Shown piece by piece: positions 38,130-49,480 of a stretch of DNA of 64,000 bases. Source of the stretch: Cristatella mucedo (lineage: Eukaryota > Bryozoa > Phylactolaemata > Cristatellidae); contig WPIO01000008.1 in NCBI GenBank assembly GCA_009760855.2, forward strand, positions 8,444,001-8,508,000. Reading direction: 5' to 3'. Within the stretch, counting starts at the first letter, position 1. Each line of letters begins with the position of its first letter. Under the pieces are notes generated by a model. That model saw only the letters and a program-made list of their open reading frames with translations, had not been told where the DNA came from and ran no database searches. The translations under genes were made by a program, and so were the position numbers.

Positions 38130-39135
38130 AGCGATATACTGACATCCACACATGGATGGCAGCAAACTTTCTTAAATTGAATGACGATAAAACCAACTTA
38201 CTGGTTATGAGTAAAGCAAGTGTGAATCAGAAACTTTAAAGAGTTTCGCTCAAAATCATCTCCGCCAACATATCTCCTTTTGCATACGCACGTAATCTTG
38301 GTGTCGGAACAGTGATCTTTCACTAGATGAGCACATCAGCTCCAGAGTCAAGTCCAACTTCTTTCAGCTGTATGACGTTTCTAATATTCGGGCTTGCTTA
38401 GACAGGGATACTATATAAACTTGGTCCATGCATATATAACATCCCGTCTTGACTTCTGCAACTCACTGCTTGCTGGTCTACCGGCCTGTGCAATCAGGCG
38501 CCTAACAGCTGGTGCAAAACTCTGTAGCTAGGCTTGTGTGTCGTGAGCGTCGCATCTACCACATTACACCAATTCTCGCCAATCTATCTTTTTTCCGAAT
38601 CAAGTTAGATATTGACTTTGAGGTTCTGTCACTTACTTTGAGGTCCCTTTATTCTCTGGCTCCTGCCTACAGTCAGAATTACTTCGTCATCAGGCCAGGC
38701 ATCGTCGTACAATCGCTGCTCTTACTCAAATCGTTTAGCTATACCTCTTTCATCTAGCTATACCTCTTGAAAACCTATAGAGACCGTGCCTTTATTTCAT
38801 ATGCTTCCAAAGCCTGTAACTCACTCTCGTCTGACGTCACAGCATCCCCTGACACGACGACATTTAAAATAGCTTAAAACCACAGGGTTATTATAGCATT
38901 TAGTGGGTACTCGTGATTAGTCCTTTCTGTCCTTATGCATGCTGACACTGTGCCTGCTGGCACTAACCATATCTACATGTTGAGACTGTGCATGTCACAT
39001 CTAACAATATCATGCTTGATGACTTCGAGAAATCTACTAATAATAATTTGATCATGCTTTCTTTACAGTAACCGTAAAGTGCCTAGAAAGAGATTCAGTT
39101 CTCTGAGGGCGCTATGCAAGTGTTTTATTATTAGT
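38130..39135 (+). mobile_element. L2-like LINE relic
   Basis: Sense pieces in order: THTWMAANFLKLNDDKTNL-like, YARNLGV, SISTSRLDFCNSLLAGLPA-like, SVARLVCRERR, DFEVLSLTLRSLYSLAPAY. It ends in the terminus 'gtgcctagaaagagattcag' with ATTATTA. Many stops; inactive. Located upstream of the TMEM26-like start. Confidence 0.85.
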
Positions 39136-39516
39136 TTGATTATTATTTTTAAATCGGCAGATAAGGCTAGCTATACCCCGCAAATTGAAAGGAACCTAGA
39201 ATAGATATTCAAGGTATACATCGTACATCAAAGGTTCATCAAATGACTGGTGATCTTTGGTATTTACACTCTGGCTATCGCCCATAGCTAGCGGGCACTG
39301 CTATACAGCGTTCTAAGAAGCCCCAATGAAGGCTCTTCCGACAGTAATTGTACGTCGTTTACGCTGCACCAGCGAAGCAATTAGCAGGAGCTCACTTAAA
39401 TTCAAAATAGTTGGCTGAACCTGCGAAATCATAACTTCTGTGGACATCCGAGTGAGAGTGGTGGACCCCCCTGGTCGATTAACGGACTTTCACAATTTGA
39501 ATACAGGTGATGAGGA

Positions 39517-40172
39517 CACAGTCGTCTCTCGACACATCGCGCTTCTACTTTCACGGCTTCACCCTAAAGCGGTTTTAAAAAATACACATATATTCATTAA
39601 AAACTTGATTGGGATAGTGAAAATGATGGAGCGCGTGCTCGGCTGTCTGATTCAATTATACACTCTTGTATTACAATTAGAATTAAAACTACTGTACCTA
39701 CGGACTGTAGGCCTATGTATTCGAGCACCCCTGCAAATTCTTCAACTCCAGGCGCTCGACCACTCCCTGTGGGCCGGCGAAAACTTGTTTGTACTCCTTT
39801 TCATCTTCACGTTTCATCATCAAAAAAGTTTCACTATTTTCATAGCTTAGTGGTTGTGTGTAAGAACTGTGTGTGTAATCAAATGTAAAATAATAATATG
39901 ATATTTGTAACGTCTAATATCTATTATTTTCCCTTATTTTGTCTAATATATTGGGTAATACGAGTATAATGGTGACGAATAAAAGAGTGTTATTTCGTGT
40001 CCAGAGGACTCTAATAATGTTAAAAACCCTATTTATAGGGTTGTGAACAGGTTTTATAGGCTCTAACTACGAACATATTTGATTTATAAGTAAATACTCC
40101 TATTTCTCGGAAATTCACTTATCACTGTAGAGTCTGGAACTGATTAACCGCGATAAACGAGGGACGATTGTA
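39517..40172. mobile_element. pogo/Tigger-like MITE
   Basis: Left end 'cagtcgtctctcgacacatcgcgcttctactttcacgg' and right end 'aaccgcgataaacgagggacgattgta' are imperfect inverted repeats of the CAGTCGTCCCTCG...ATCGCGG type typical of pogo/Tigger elements. The inner motifs (ttcggaaattcacttatc..., accctaaagcggtttt) are also typical. About 0.65 kb, with no transposase; the 136-codon ORF inside shows no transposase motifs. Confidence 0.75.
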
Positions 40173-40179
40173 TACTTTA

Positions 40180-40770
40180 GGAGATGACTCAACCTTGGCC
40201 TTACCCAAGCCTACCCATAGCTGTGGGCGACGCGCCTCTTGTGAATGAATCGACTGGACATGAAAACTGGCTGAGGCTCGAGCTGTTTCACGTATCGCGC
40301 GTCCCTACATACAAATAATAGGCACTCGATTGGCTGTCATAACCATGCTCGACCATTCTCGAAGTACGCTAGAATTCCGAACGCTCGCATCCGCAAGTGG
40401 AAATGGAAAGCAGAGGCTTTAAATCCATGCCTAGGGTACCCATTGAACAGTCGTCTCGCTTATTCTCTCTCAATCTCTAGAATCTTGTTGTTCTAGCCCC
40501 TAAACAAAAATTGCATGATAATATCACCAATAACACTGGTCTGAAAACGAAAACTTTATGTCAGGCGTTTTCAATTTAATAGGGGATTCAAGTAAACTTT
40601 TGGATGCTCTTTCAGAATCTGTAAATCGTTTTAATCCAGCACTTAATGAGTTTTTAACAATTTTCATTTTTTTATTTTTGCAATACTTACGTATGCAATA
40701 CATAGTTTTTGCAATCTTTTAATAACAATATAATCTTTATTATTTAATATTTAAACAAAGGCCTTCTTCA
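40180..40770. other. No recognisable gene
   Basis: AT-rich toward the right end. Nothing assignable. Confidence 0.4.
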
Positions 40771-40775
40771 TTTAG

Positions 40776-42061
40776 TCAAGTATTTTTAAACTGCCTATTT
40801 CGTGGCTTTCTGCTAAGCTCAGATGCTGGATTGTGGCACTTCAGGCTCCAATAGTAATGGGCCATCATGTTAACATTCCAGCGGCCTTGATATCTACACT
40901 CCAGTTCACATATGCCCTGATGGAACCTCTCATCCGGCTCCTCGCGGAATACTTCTAAATTTGATGGGAAATAGTAAAGATGAGAGTCTAGAACATTTAT
41001 CTTAACACTAATTCTGTTGCCAAGTGCCGCCAAGCGTTGAATCATGTTTTCAACGATTCGCGCGTGGTTACGCAGACTTGTGATTGCCGAGAAAGTTCTA
41101 TACAACAGACTTTAACTCATCATTCCACGCCTGAAATTCTAGTTCAGTCATTTTTATATAAACTGCGTGGATTTGAAAAAAATTCCCTGACCTAAAAATG
41201 CTAGCTTTTACCTTCGCCTCGCTAATTTGAGGAAAATTCTCTTATAACTACTTAAAGACATTACCGTCTTAGTTCAGAGCCTTAACTTATTTTTTCATCA
41301 GTCCAAGCTTCATGTGCAAGGAAGGAAGTGGCACTTTCTTGCTGTTGACAAGAGGATGCTCTCGGAAGTTGTCACTCACAGTCACACAATGTGTTCGCTC
41401 TGGCCAGTCTTTCGGTAACGAGGAGCACCAGCGCACACTCTCCCATAGACATAAAAAGCACGGATATTTTGTGCAGCCACCTTGAAGTCCAAGCAGAAGG
41501 GCAACGACCTTTAAATCATAGCACATCTACCGTTAGTGTTAGTCATATTTTATTTCATCGAGAATTGTTTTTATGTATCCGCTAGTCTCTTTTATCTGAA
41601 CAGAAAGTGCGAGCGGCAAAGAGGAAAGTGCGTTTCCACTGTGAAGTAAAACTTCCTTTAAACTATGATCGATGATCGATGATGATTCGATGATGATGTT
41701 CGATGATAGATGAATAGCCTTCACTCATTTGGATTGTAGCACTTTTCCATTTGGTTAGCTAGACCTTCGACGCTGCTGCAACGGACTAGTGAATCCTTCG
41801 TCAAAAAGTACGGAGGAAAATATTTTTCACGATGTACAAACCACGAAAATGTAGTAACCCGCACACGAATAGTTTCTCTTTTACTCTAGGATAGAGGAGG
41901 TCAGCCGACTCTTTGGGTAGGTCAAGGTCTCTCACTAAGTCATCAATATCAAATTGCGACACTAGTTTAGGTGCTGGAACATCAAAAGCATCATAGTTGT
42001 CCTCAAAGTACGTCACCTTCAGTTGAACTTGAATCACTGTCTTGTAATATACTATTATCAA
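40776..42061 (-). pseudogene. ERFHQD-family pseudogene, nearly full-length order
   Basis: Minus-strand blocks in family order: PKLVSQFDIDDLVRDLDLPK and ESADLL (about 41,900-41,970); SLKEVLLHSGNALSSLPLAL then KETSGYIKTIL (41,540-41,670); CYDLKVVALLLGLQGGCTKY then PCFLCLW (41,430-41,525); NVLDSHLYYFPSNLEVFREE, DERFHQGI, CRYQGRWNVNMMAHYYW (40,800-41,000). Frameshifts and stops separate the blocks, so it is dead. The family is large in arthropods and of unknown function. The histidine/cysteine-containing TKYPCFLCLW and the ERFHQD motifs may be catalytic or metal-binding, which is inference. Confidence 0.82.
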
Positions 42062-42684
42062 GTGTAACAGGTGGAACAGGAACTCTCACCTCATCGCTGT
42101 GTGGTACAGGTCGCATCGCTGGAGGTAGATTTGGATATTCAATAGTATGCTCATTTTCTTTGCTGAAGCTCTGAACGCCAGTTATTAAACGTTATGCAGT
42201 AGTGCATTATTATAAAGTAAAAATCCGAAACAGTCAGTTTGTTCTCTTCAAATCATTGGTACTGAAAATGGCATGAATTTTCGTTGACCTTTAAACCATT
42301 ATCTCAAATTTTCTACACACGGCTAGCACACCATACGTGGTGCCCGTGACTTATCCTGATCTCCCACTTTGCATCCGAAGTAGGCGTGATAGCACTGCTT
42401 GATGGCTGTAGTAATCGGTAGTTGCTGCTCTTTTTTCGACAATCTCCCGCGGATGTAGCAGAATATATGGAAGATTTCTTACGCTCCGTTGGTATAGTAA
42501 ATAAAAATATCCACTCATTTAGACAACGATATCAGCCAAAAAATGACTAATTGTTCTAAAAAAATAATAATAATGCACAACTTGTACAAAAACTACACCT
42601 TAAATAATTATTTGTGATTTATACTCGTAAAATAACCAAAAATACCAGACATCTGATATAATGCAGACCTGTGGAATAATCTGT

Positions 42685-42800
42685 TTGCATAGTGCCCCCA
42701 GAGAACAACCTTTTCTAGGCAATTTACAGGTGCGGTAAAGAAAGTACGATGAAATTATTAGTGGTAACATGCACGATATCAACGAGCACAATGGAGGTCT
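42685..42800 (-). mobile_element. L2-like LINE 3' terminus
   Basis: 'gtgcccccagagaacaaccttttctaggcaatttacaggtgcggtaaagaaagtacgat', inverted and diverged. Confidence 0.6.
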
Positions 42801-43285
42801 TACCCCCTAGATTAAAAGAAAATCCACCTCCGCTAATGGGCATACCAAAAGAAAGTATTATATTGGTAGAAACTTTGGCATACAAATTGGTAGAAATATT
42901 GGTGGAAACCGCTAACTCACTCTATTATCTTCTACTATCCATTTACTTATATGCATTTATCAATCTGTACGTTTGCCTATCTCTTCCCATTCGTTCTTTC
43001 ATTCTCTCTATCCCCCCTAACTTCCGAAGTTGCTACGTCTAGGACAGCTCGATAGCCGACGACCCCGCCGGGTGACCCCGCCGCACGTTCGCCGCAATAA
43101 GTGCACAGGGTGGTGAGAATGCACTCTTAACTTATCTAGCCTCGAGGAGTTCAGTCGAGCTGTGTGAGTTTTAACGGAAGTACCTTGTGCGCCGCTGAAC
43201 TGCTCCACGGAACGCTGCGAAAGCGTCTCCACGAGCGTTCAATCTCCGGGTTTTGCTGTCGATAGCTGCTTGGTTCGCGAGCGAA

Positions 43286-45173
43286 ATGTCGCTGCACGAG
43301 CTCAGCACGTTCAGCCACTACCGTACCGCTAGCGGCGGCGGCTCGACGGTGCTAGCGGTAAATGCCTTCCTAATAGCTTGCGGTGTCATGAACTTCGTCT
43401 TCCCCGGAAAGACGGTCACGCAAATCGGAGTGCGTCTGCTGATGTGGCTATTCAAGACGTTAGCAGCCATTGGATTGTGGAACGCATGCCTGGTCGCCTG
43501 CAACTGCCTAGAGTGCGTCGTCCTGCGCTCCGGAGCTTTCCCGAGAGCGGTAGGTAGCCCACCCTATTGGAGTATTCTCCTTGCACGAGTCCGACTGCCA
43601 GGAAGAACTCGATTCTACTAGCAACTCCTCGCTGTGCGGAATTTCTGTCGATCTATACTTCTGACCAAATAACATTTCCTTCAGCTCGCAAATGCCGGTC
43701 TCGAGAAGCCCAGCAACCGATACAAGTCAGGTGCAGCAATCGATACAAGTTAGTAGTTATTACGCAACGGTGTCGACATGGACCCTTTTAGGAGGAACGT
43801 ACATATCTGCGTACGCACCGTACGAGTCCTTGACGTAACTGCTTGGTAAAGATACAGAAGCCACTATGAGTCAGCCGTCGGGCCGCCTGGATGCGCAGCG
43901 GCGCGCCGCGGTGGGGGGGGTAGGCGGAGTGGGGAGGCACCTACCCGACTCATGCAGGCTCTAATCCAGGTCAAGAGTTTACGCGCTCACTTAAAAAGGT
44001 TTGGTGACACTAACATTTTCTCTTGGCCACTCACCTTTAATGGCAGCGCTCTTCATTGGTTATTCATCTATGCAGCGCCGCATCCCGCAACACAGCAACC
44101 GGTTTTTCCGCCCGCTATTACGGTTCGCCCTCAATTATCCTTAGCATTGCTAAATTTCGGCCCAGACTCCGCAGCAGCGCAGGCGTCGCGACGGGCGAGT
44201 GGGACTGCAGCCGCTGGGGCGCCATACAAATTAATTAAAGATTTTTTTTATACAATTCTCTCTTGCCTTTATTTTATTTTACAAATTCCGAGGCAAATTA
44301 CTAGCGGATTGTCCAAAAATAGCTTTAAGCATGAAGTTGGGGCTCAGCTGCCGCTGATGTTGCACACATGCCAATGTTAAGGCGGCAGTCGGAGGTGAAT
44401 GAGCGCGTGGAGCTTGCGAGGAGGCGGCGGTCACGTCAGTTGAGCGCGATATCTTGGCTGATGCTCACTGCACTAAGCGAACGGTCCTTTCCTGTCCTCA
44501 ATTTTTTTCCGATCGAAATACAGCCATTCAGTTGGACCGGAGGAAGGTGCTTGCTGCTTAGACGACTAGTTTTGCGGGCTCTTGCGTGGCGGCATGTGCA
44601 AAGCGTTTGGTTAAGTATTATTTAAGTTCTCTTAGGGCCCAACGCAAGTGAAGTATTTGATTTTTGTTAAGAACTGCACAAAAACTGCAAAATAACCGAG
44701 TCAAATTTCTCCATGGTACTTTGATGTCGCTGCTTATGATGCTACTGTTCATTAGTTTGTCCCACTGCTAAATGCTTAACACGAGAGTAGCATTTAAGGC
44801 TAGGTCAGGTGGTTATTTTTCACGACCTCGGTCCCGAGGTCGTGGGTTCGAATCCTGCGGTGGACGATCCTTTATTGCCGCTGCAAGCGGTGGTAATAGC
44901 CATAGAGGTTCTTCTGTCGCTATAAAAAAGATGCTGTCCAATCAGCTAGGTAAAGATATGCATTCTGAGAAGCCTTAGTCTTCTACCCCTGCACTGCTTG
45001 CAAGTCATGCGATTGCAAATCCCTATGGCCTGGTCACACGGATTGAAAATGAAAGAGAGGTTTTGAATAGTATTTGCATTTTCGCCTCAACCTTTCTTTC
45101 AGGACGCCGAGCGTTGGTCTCAGCTGGTGTCACTGATCATTGCCTGGCTGCTGTTCGCCATCACTTACGTCAG
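43286..45173 (+). CDS. Unrecognised multipass membrane protein, first two exons
   Basis: Exon 1 (43,286-43,549) starts at ATG in context gcgaaATGTC and codes 88 residues: MSLHELSTFSHYRTASGGGS, then TVLAVNAFLIACGVMNFVF, then RLLMWLFKTLAAIGLWNACL, VACNCLECVVL and SGAFPRA, before a gtaggt donor. Exon 2 begins at 45,103 after acceptor caacctttctttcag in phase 0: DAERWSQLVSLIIAWLLFAI then TYV. It ends either at 45,173 or, using the stronger gtaagt donor, at 45,178. Three hydrophobic spans indicate a small integral membrane protein. I do not recognise the family. Later exons are uncertain; candidates lie at 56.5 and 57.7 kb. Confidence 0.6.
44790..44965 (+). mobile_element. tRNA-derived SINE
   Basis: 'ggtggttatttttcacgacctcggtcccgaggtcgtgggttcgaatcctgcggtgga' gives a clear B box (ggttcgaatcc). 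The body is 'tttattgccgctgcaagcggtggtaatagcc...' and the tail 'tgtccaatcagctaggtaaag'. Best-preserved copy of this SINE in the window, in the intron of the membrane-protein gene. Confidence 0.8.
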
Positions 45174-45179
45174 GTCACG

Positions 45180-46255
45180 TAAGTGACTGAGCGAGCGAGC
45201 GAGCGCCACCTGGGCTCGTGAGCCTGGCTACAAGTGCCGTTCAACCGATGGCGGCGACCGACGATCTGAGCCACAGATGGCGCGATGAAAAGTTTTGCAG
45301 GCCAGATCACCAGGCAAAGATGGTGCGAGGAGAGTGACAGGCTCAGTTTCGATCTCAAGTCTGCCAGCTGCGTACGCTAGCCACTCTCTTTATCACATTC
45401 GTATGCCCAATTCGTGAATAGCGTTGAGATTACAGAAATTTCGATGCCTTGCCGAAGCGTAATGACAAATTTCACACTCTGGGAGGCCGCACTCAAACTC
45501 GCCAATCAGTGCAACTGCAAATGTAGGCACGGATTAACGTTGGCCATCAACATCTGCCGTCCGAAATTGCGTTACTAAAGTACTATTAAAGCAGAAATGC
45601 ATGTTAGTTCCGATTTATTTGTTTTTCCCTTCATCTGACTAAAGTGGAACAAAGCGATTTAGCGCAGCGAAAACTTTCCATTGACGCAGTCACTGGCAAC
45701 GCAACGTGCTAAACTGGGTCAGCTTACCTCGAAGAGAGACGTCAAGAGTGTAAGAGAGGTAAGAGTAGAGAGAGATGTACCCGTAGTCAGTGTACTGCAA
45801 ATGGCCATCGGATATCTCGGGAAACCTAAACCTAAATGTGCCTTGGGGGTCTTCCTGGAGCCCCTTCTTTCGGCTATCTAAAACACTGAGTAACATAATT
45901 TTTGTCCCTGAATAGCTAGTGTTTGTTGTAAATTGTTATGCCTCAGCATTATTGAAAAAGGTGAGACATCTCAAAAAACTTGGATTGTGTGACCGGAACA
46001 GTGATTAACTTGAAATTAACCAATTCACAACAAGAAAACTGACTAATTCGCATCCTGGAGTTTAATTTTGGCAGAAAGAAGAGCAAATGATTTTTAAACA
46101 CACACTTACTAGAGTTATGCAAAAATGACCGCTAAAAATGGCTGAGAAATGAGTAGATGTTCGAGATATACCGCGTTGCACTGCAAGTCGCATTCTAGAC
46201 TAAGCTGAGCACCCTATTGAGCTTCTTCGTCGTGAATTCCTTACTCTTTATATGT
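45180..46255. other. No recognisable gene
   Basis: Short GAGC repeats at 45,190-45,205. Otherwise unremarkable single-copy-looking sequence with short ORFs. Confidence 0.4.
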
Positions 46256-46262
46256 CATACGT

Positions 46263-46400
46263 TCAGGATTTGATTTTTTTAAGGCCAAGGTCTTGGATTA
46301 GATCGTCGATGTCTTTTTGGTTAGGGAAGTGTGCCAATCTTTCCTCGGCGGCAAAGGTGAAATTGGAATCTGAATCTGCAATACCTTCCACCCTGTGTGA
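46263..46400 (-). pseudogene. ERFHQD-family amino-terminal fragment
   Basis: Reads DSDSNFTFAAEERLAHFPN then QKDIDDLIQDLGLKKIKS and stop. The 'FPNQ.D..DLI.DLGL.K' block is the amino-terminal module of the family at 40.8-42.1 kb, but from a different subfamily. Only this block is visible. Confidence 0.7.
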
Positions 46401-47266
46401 CTTGGTATTCTCTGCCGTGCAATGGTTAAACCCTGTTTATAAATATGAATAATTGGAGGCTTGTCGGTTGCCGTATTCTTGCCAGTTCGACGTTTGAAAG
46501 AGTGCAGGGAGGAGTGCAGAGAGGGGTGCATGCGGAGGTAGCAGTGGCTTGAGTGGTCAGTCGGTTTCCGCCACCGTCATTTTTGGGATAGCAAACTTTA
46601 AGGCTCTCTTTCTCCCCTTTACCAACCTGCAAGCACACCATTATCATATAAATTAAATACTATATTACATACATGACCTAATATTGCGCAAGAAATTCTG
46701 TCCAGCGATCTGCAAAAAATCTCTTTAGGCTTTTTATAGGCCTCACACGTCTGAACAGACGCTATCATAGTACGTTGGAGTAAGTTTCCCTCTTGTACTG
46801 ATAGATTGTCCACACACGTAGCAAAATGCATGTGCTGGGTGCAAAAAAACCTCTATATGCCATGTAAGTTAAATTTGGCCATTTTCTTTTCTCTCAGTAT
46901 TCAATAATATAAAGTGAAATGTTCGTTTAAGGCACCTGTCTTGTTACACTTCCACTCCACGGACACTACTCTATAGTATTTTGTCAGCCAAACTCACGAA
47001 TAAAGGTAGCCGCACAACCCTTGCTATATTAGCGAAGCTGACCCCACATCTGACCTAGTTAAAAAACTAGGGAATTTCAAAATGTCATCGACCGCAGAAT
47101 CAAAATTTTTATAAAAAACAATAGCTATTTTCTATTTACTTAAGGGATAAGTAAGGAGTTTGGGGGGAAATTGTGCACAAGGACATCAATTTGAAATATG
47201 TTACCTCGTGTAGTAGCAAATAACAGTTATACTTCGTCTGCACAGCACCCTAAGCAAACTAAAAGC

Positions 47267-47410
47267 GCTGGTTTGGCCCAGTGGTTAAGATGCTCGCCCC
47301 GACCAAGGTCTCGCCGAGGTCGTGGGCTCGAGCCCGTGGCATATGTGAAGCGCCTCAATAGAGATTAAGTTCTCTTGTGATGCTATACAAGTGAATTGTA
47401 TTTTTCTTTA
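47267..47410 (+). mobile_element. SINE with L2-like 3' tail, unit A
   Basis: The tRNA-like head has an A box (tggcccagtggttaagatgct) and a B box (gtgggctcgagcccgtgg). Its tail 'gcgcctcaatagagattaagttctcttgtgatgctatacaagtg' closely follows the 3' terminus of the L2-like LINE family here. This looks like a SINE that uses the LINE's retrotransposition machinery. Confidence 0.75.
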
Positions 47411-47439
47411 TTTTCAAAATCTCTATTGAGTTACTCTAC

Positions 47440-47859
47440 AAGGCAATGGAAAATATACACTCTTCGTGTAGTGTCAACCTCAAGTTGCTAGACCTTAACG
47501 CCAAGATTAATTCAGCTGCCATCACTTTAGTGATGCCTGATCGTGGACTTTGCGTGATATTCCAAAACAATTTGAAAAATCTCTCTACTTTTAGCCAAGG
47601 AACATTGTGGCAATCATGGCATGCTTAGACAGGAGTACGACAGCAACACCAGTTCACGCGTCACGGGGCATCGCGTCTAGACGTTTGCAATTTCCATTAT
47701 TCAGGACTCCTGGCCTGTGCCCTAAATATATGAAAACTGGTTAATAAAATTATAGCTCATCTGGTCTGTCATGAACGTTGTAGCAGGCACATCGCCTCAC
47801 CACTACCTGAGCTTTACTGGCTCTCTATTGAGCAATAATTTAACATAAAAGTTCTCTGT

Positions 47860-47860
<1 letters not shown>
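47440..47860 (+). mobile_element. Diverged L2-like RT relic, unit A
   Basis: Degraded readings CSVNLKLLDLNAKINS, LCVIFQNNLKNLSTF, FHYSGLLACA, LVCHERC and LPELYWLSIEQ correspond to the thumb region of the L2-like RT. Interrupted by stops. Confidence 0.65.
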
Positions 47861-48093
<233 letters not shown>

Positions 48094-48803
48094 GGCTTAT
48101 AGGTGGCTTCGCTGCCTACACCAGCTTTGACCTAGCATTGACCTTGCTCTATTACCACTCCGTTGAATAATATAAATATAAATACACATACAATATAAAT
48201 ATAAATATAATATAAATTTAAATATAAATTAAGTAATAGAACAAGTGATGATACCTTAGCCGGAGGAGCCCTGCCCTGCCGGGGCCACGAGGGCTACCCA
48301 AGACTCATTGTTCTGGAGCACGGACTACGCGGCTTCTGACCCGGAAATGGCTTTCGAGACCCACAGCCACAGCAATGACTTCCGTTCCGCTCGCTCAATG
48401 CCGAGGTCCACCAGGTAGCTTCATTATCTGGCCTAAAATAGCTTTTCAATACAAATGAATAGCTTTAATAAAATGGCCTACGACTACGACCTTGGATCTT
48501 AGGCATATAATTTTGAACTGCGGCCTAAAAGAACCCGATTGCTTACAGAAATTAAAAGACTCGCTTTCAATGGTCGGCTTGTTAGTAGCTGATAGAAACA
48601 ATAGCACTCCGGCGGCCTGGGGCGACTGTTTGATGGATACTTGGCAGCGAGCGTAGCACTGATAGGTTGCACAGTTTTCAAGGGTTACTAACCCTTGGAA
48701 CGCAGGCGTGTGCCAAAAGTGCCGCCGAACGTTGGAGGCCCAAGCGACGCTATGGCTCATGCAAATGTCGTCAGAGTCGCCGCTCGGAGGTGCCGCTGGG
48801 CCT

Positions 48804-48810
48804 TATATAA
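48804..48810 (+). promoter_or_regulatory. TATA box, GGYGGH gene A
   Basis: TATATAA inside 'gccttatataagccc', 70-76 bases upstream of the ATG. This predicts a start of transcription near 48,835. Confidence 0.7.
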
Positions 48811-48879
48811 GCCCAGGGCTCGCCAGTGGGTGCATCGTAGCAGCAGCAGCAGCCAGTACCGAAAATTAGACACGTGACC

Positions 48880-49321
48880 ATGCTGAAGCACGTGATCGCT
48901 GTGCTGATCGTCCTCGTCGGAGTTGCAGGTGAGCGGCGTCTCGCTCGTGCTGACTGCCTGAGAGCCGCTATGCCCCTGACCTACGAGCGTATCTCAGGCA
49001 AAGAAGCAGCAGCAGCGCGATCGTCTGCTCGCTGCGATCCCCTTTTACGCCACTTAAAAGTACGCAACGCTCATTTTGTTACGATTTGCAGCCGCCACGT
49101 TCCTCGCGAAAGAGGGCCACGGCGGCTATGGAGGCCACGGTGGCTACGGAGGCCACGGCGGCTACGGAGGCCACGGCGGCTACGGAGGCCACGGCGGCTA
49201 CGGAGGCCACGGAGGCTACGGAGGCTACGGCGGCTACAAAGGCCACGGCGGCTTTGGCCTCGTCGGTGAGGGCCACCACGAGGGAGCCTACGGCATGAGC
49301 GAGGGATACCGTCTAGGCTAA
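48880..49321 (+). CDS. Secreted GGYGGH-repeat protein, copy A
   Basis: Two exons, 48,880-48,928 and 49,092-49,321, with donor gtgagc and acceptor ttacgatttgcag joined in phase 1. The 92-aa product has signal peptide MLKHVIAVLIVLVGVAA, a short ATFLAKEG linker, repeated GGYGGH hexapeptides in the middle, a GGYGGYGGYKGH transition, and the tail GFGLVGEGHHEGAYGMSEGY with RLG. Gly/Tyr/His-rich secreted proteins of this kind occur in arthropod cuticle and cement and among glycine-rich antimicrobial peptides; His and Tyr could serve metal binding or crosslinking. Which applies here is inference. It has its own TATA box and poly(A) signal and a near-identical paralogue 3.9 kb away. Confidence 0.88.
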
Positions 49322-49474
49322 GGAAAGGGCGAAGATCGCAGACGGCCGGCCTGCCGGTTCGAAACTGGGCGTAGCACCGAGCTATCGCCCGCGCCATCAC
49401 CGCCTATGTAATCTACCACCCGCTCGGTTGTTGCATCGAACCCACAATGGCCTGCAAGAGTGATGGAAAGGCGA

Positions 49475-49480
49475 AATAAA
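49475..49480 (+). terminator. Poly(A) signal, GGYGGH gene A
   Basis: AATAAA, 154 bases after the stop codon. Confidence 0.7.

Noticed and set aside
39440-39850. 136-codon ORF as a transposase
   Set aside because: It overlaps the MITE left terminus and has no DDE-type motif. Open by chance.
44840-44862. tRNA gene suggested by ggttcgaatcc
   Set aside because: The surrounding sequence matches the SINE copies and does not fold into a complete tRNA cloverleaf.
48874-49269. 131-codon Arg-rich ORF as the main product of the GGYGGH gene
   Set aside because: Requires intron retention despite consensus donor and acceptor. Kept only as a possible alternative in the findings.
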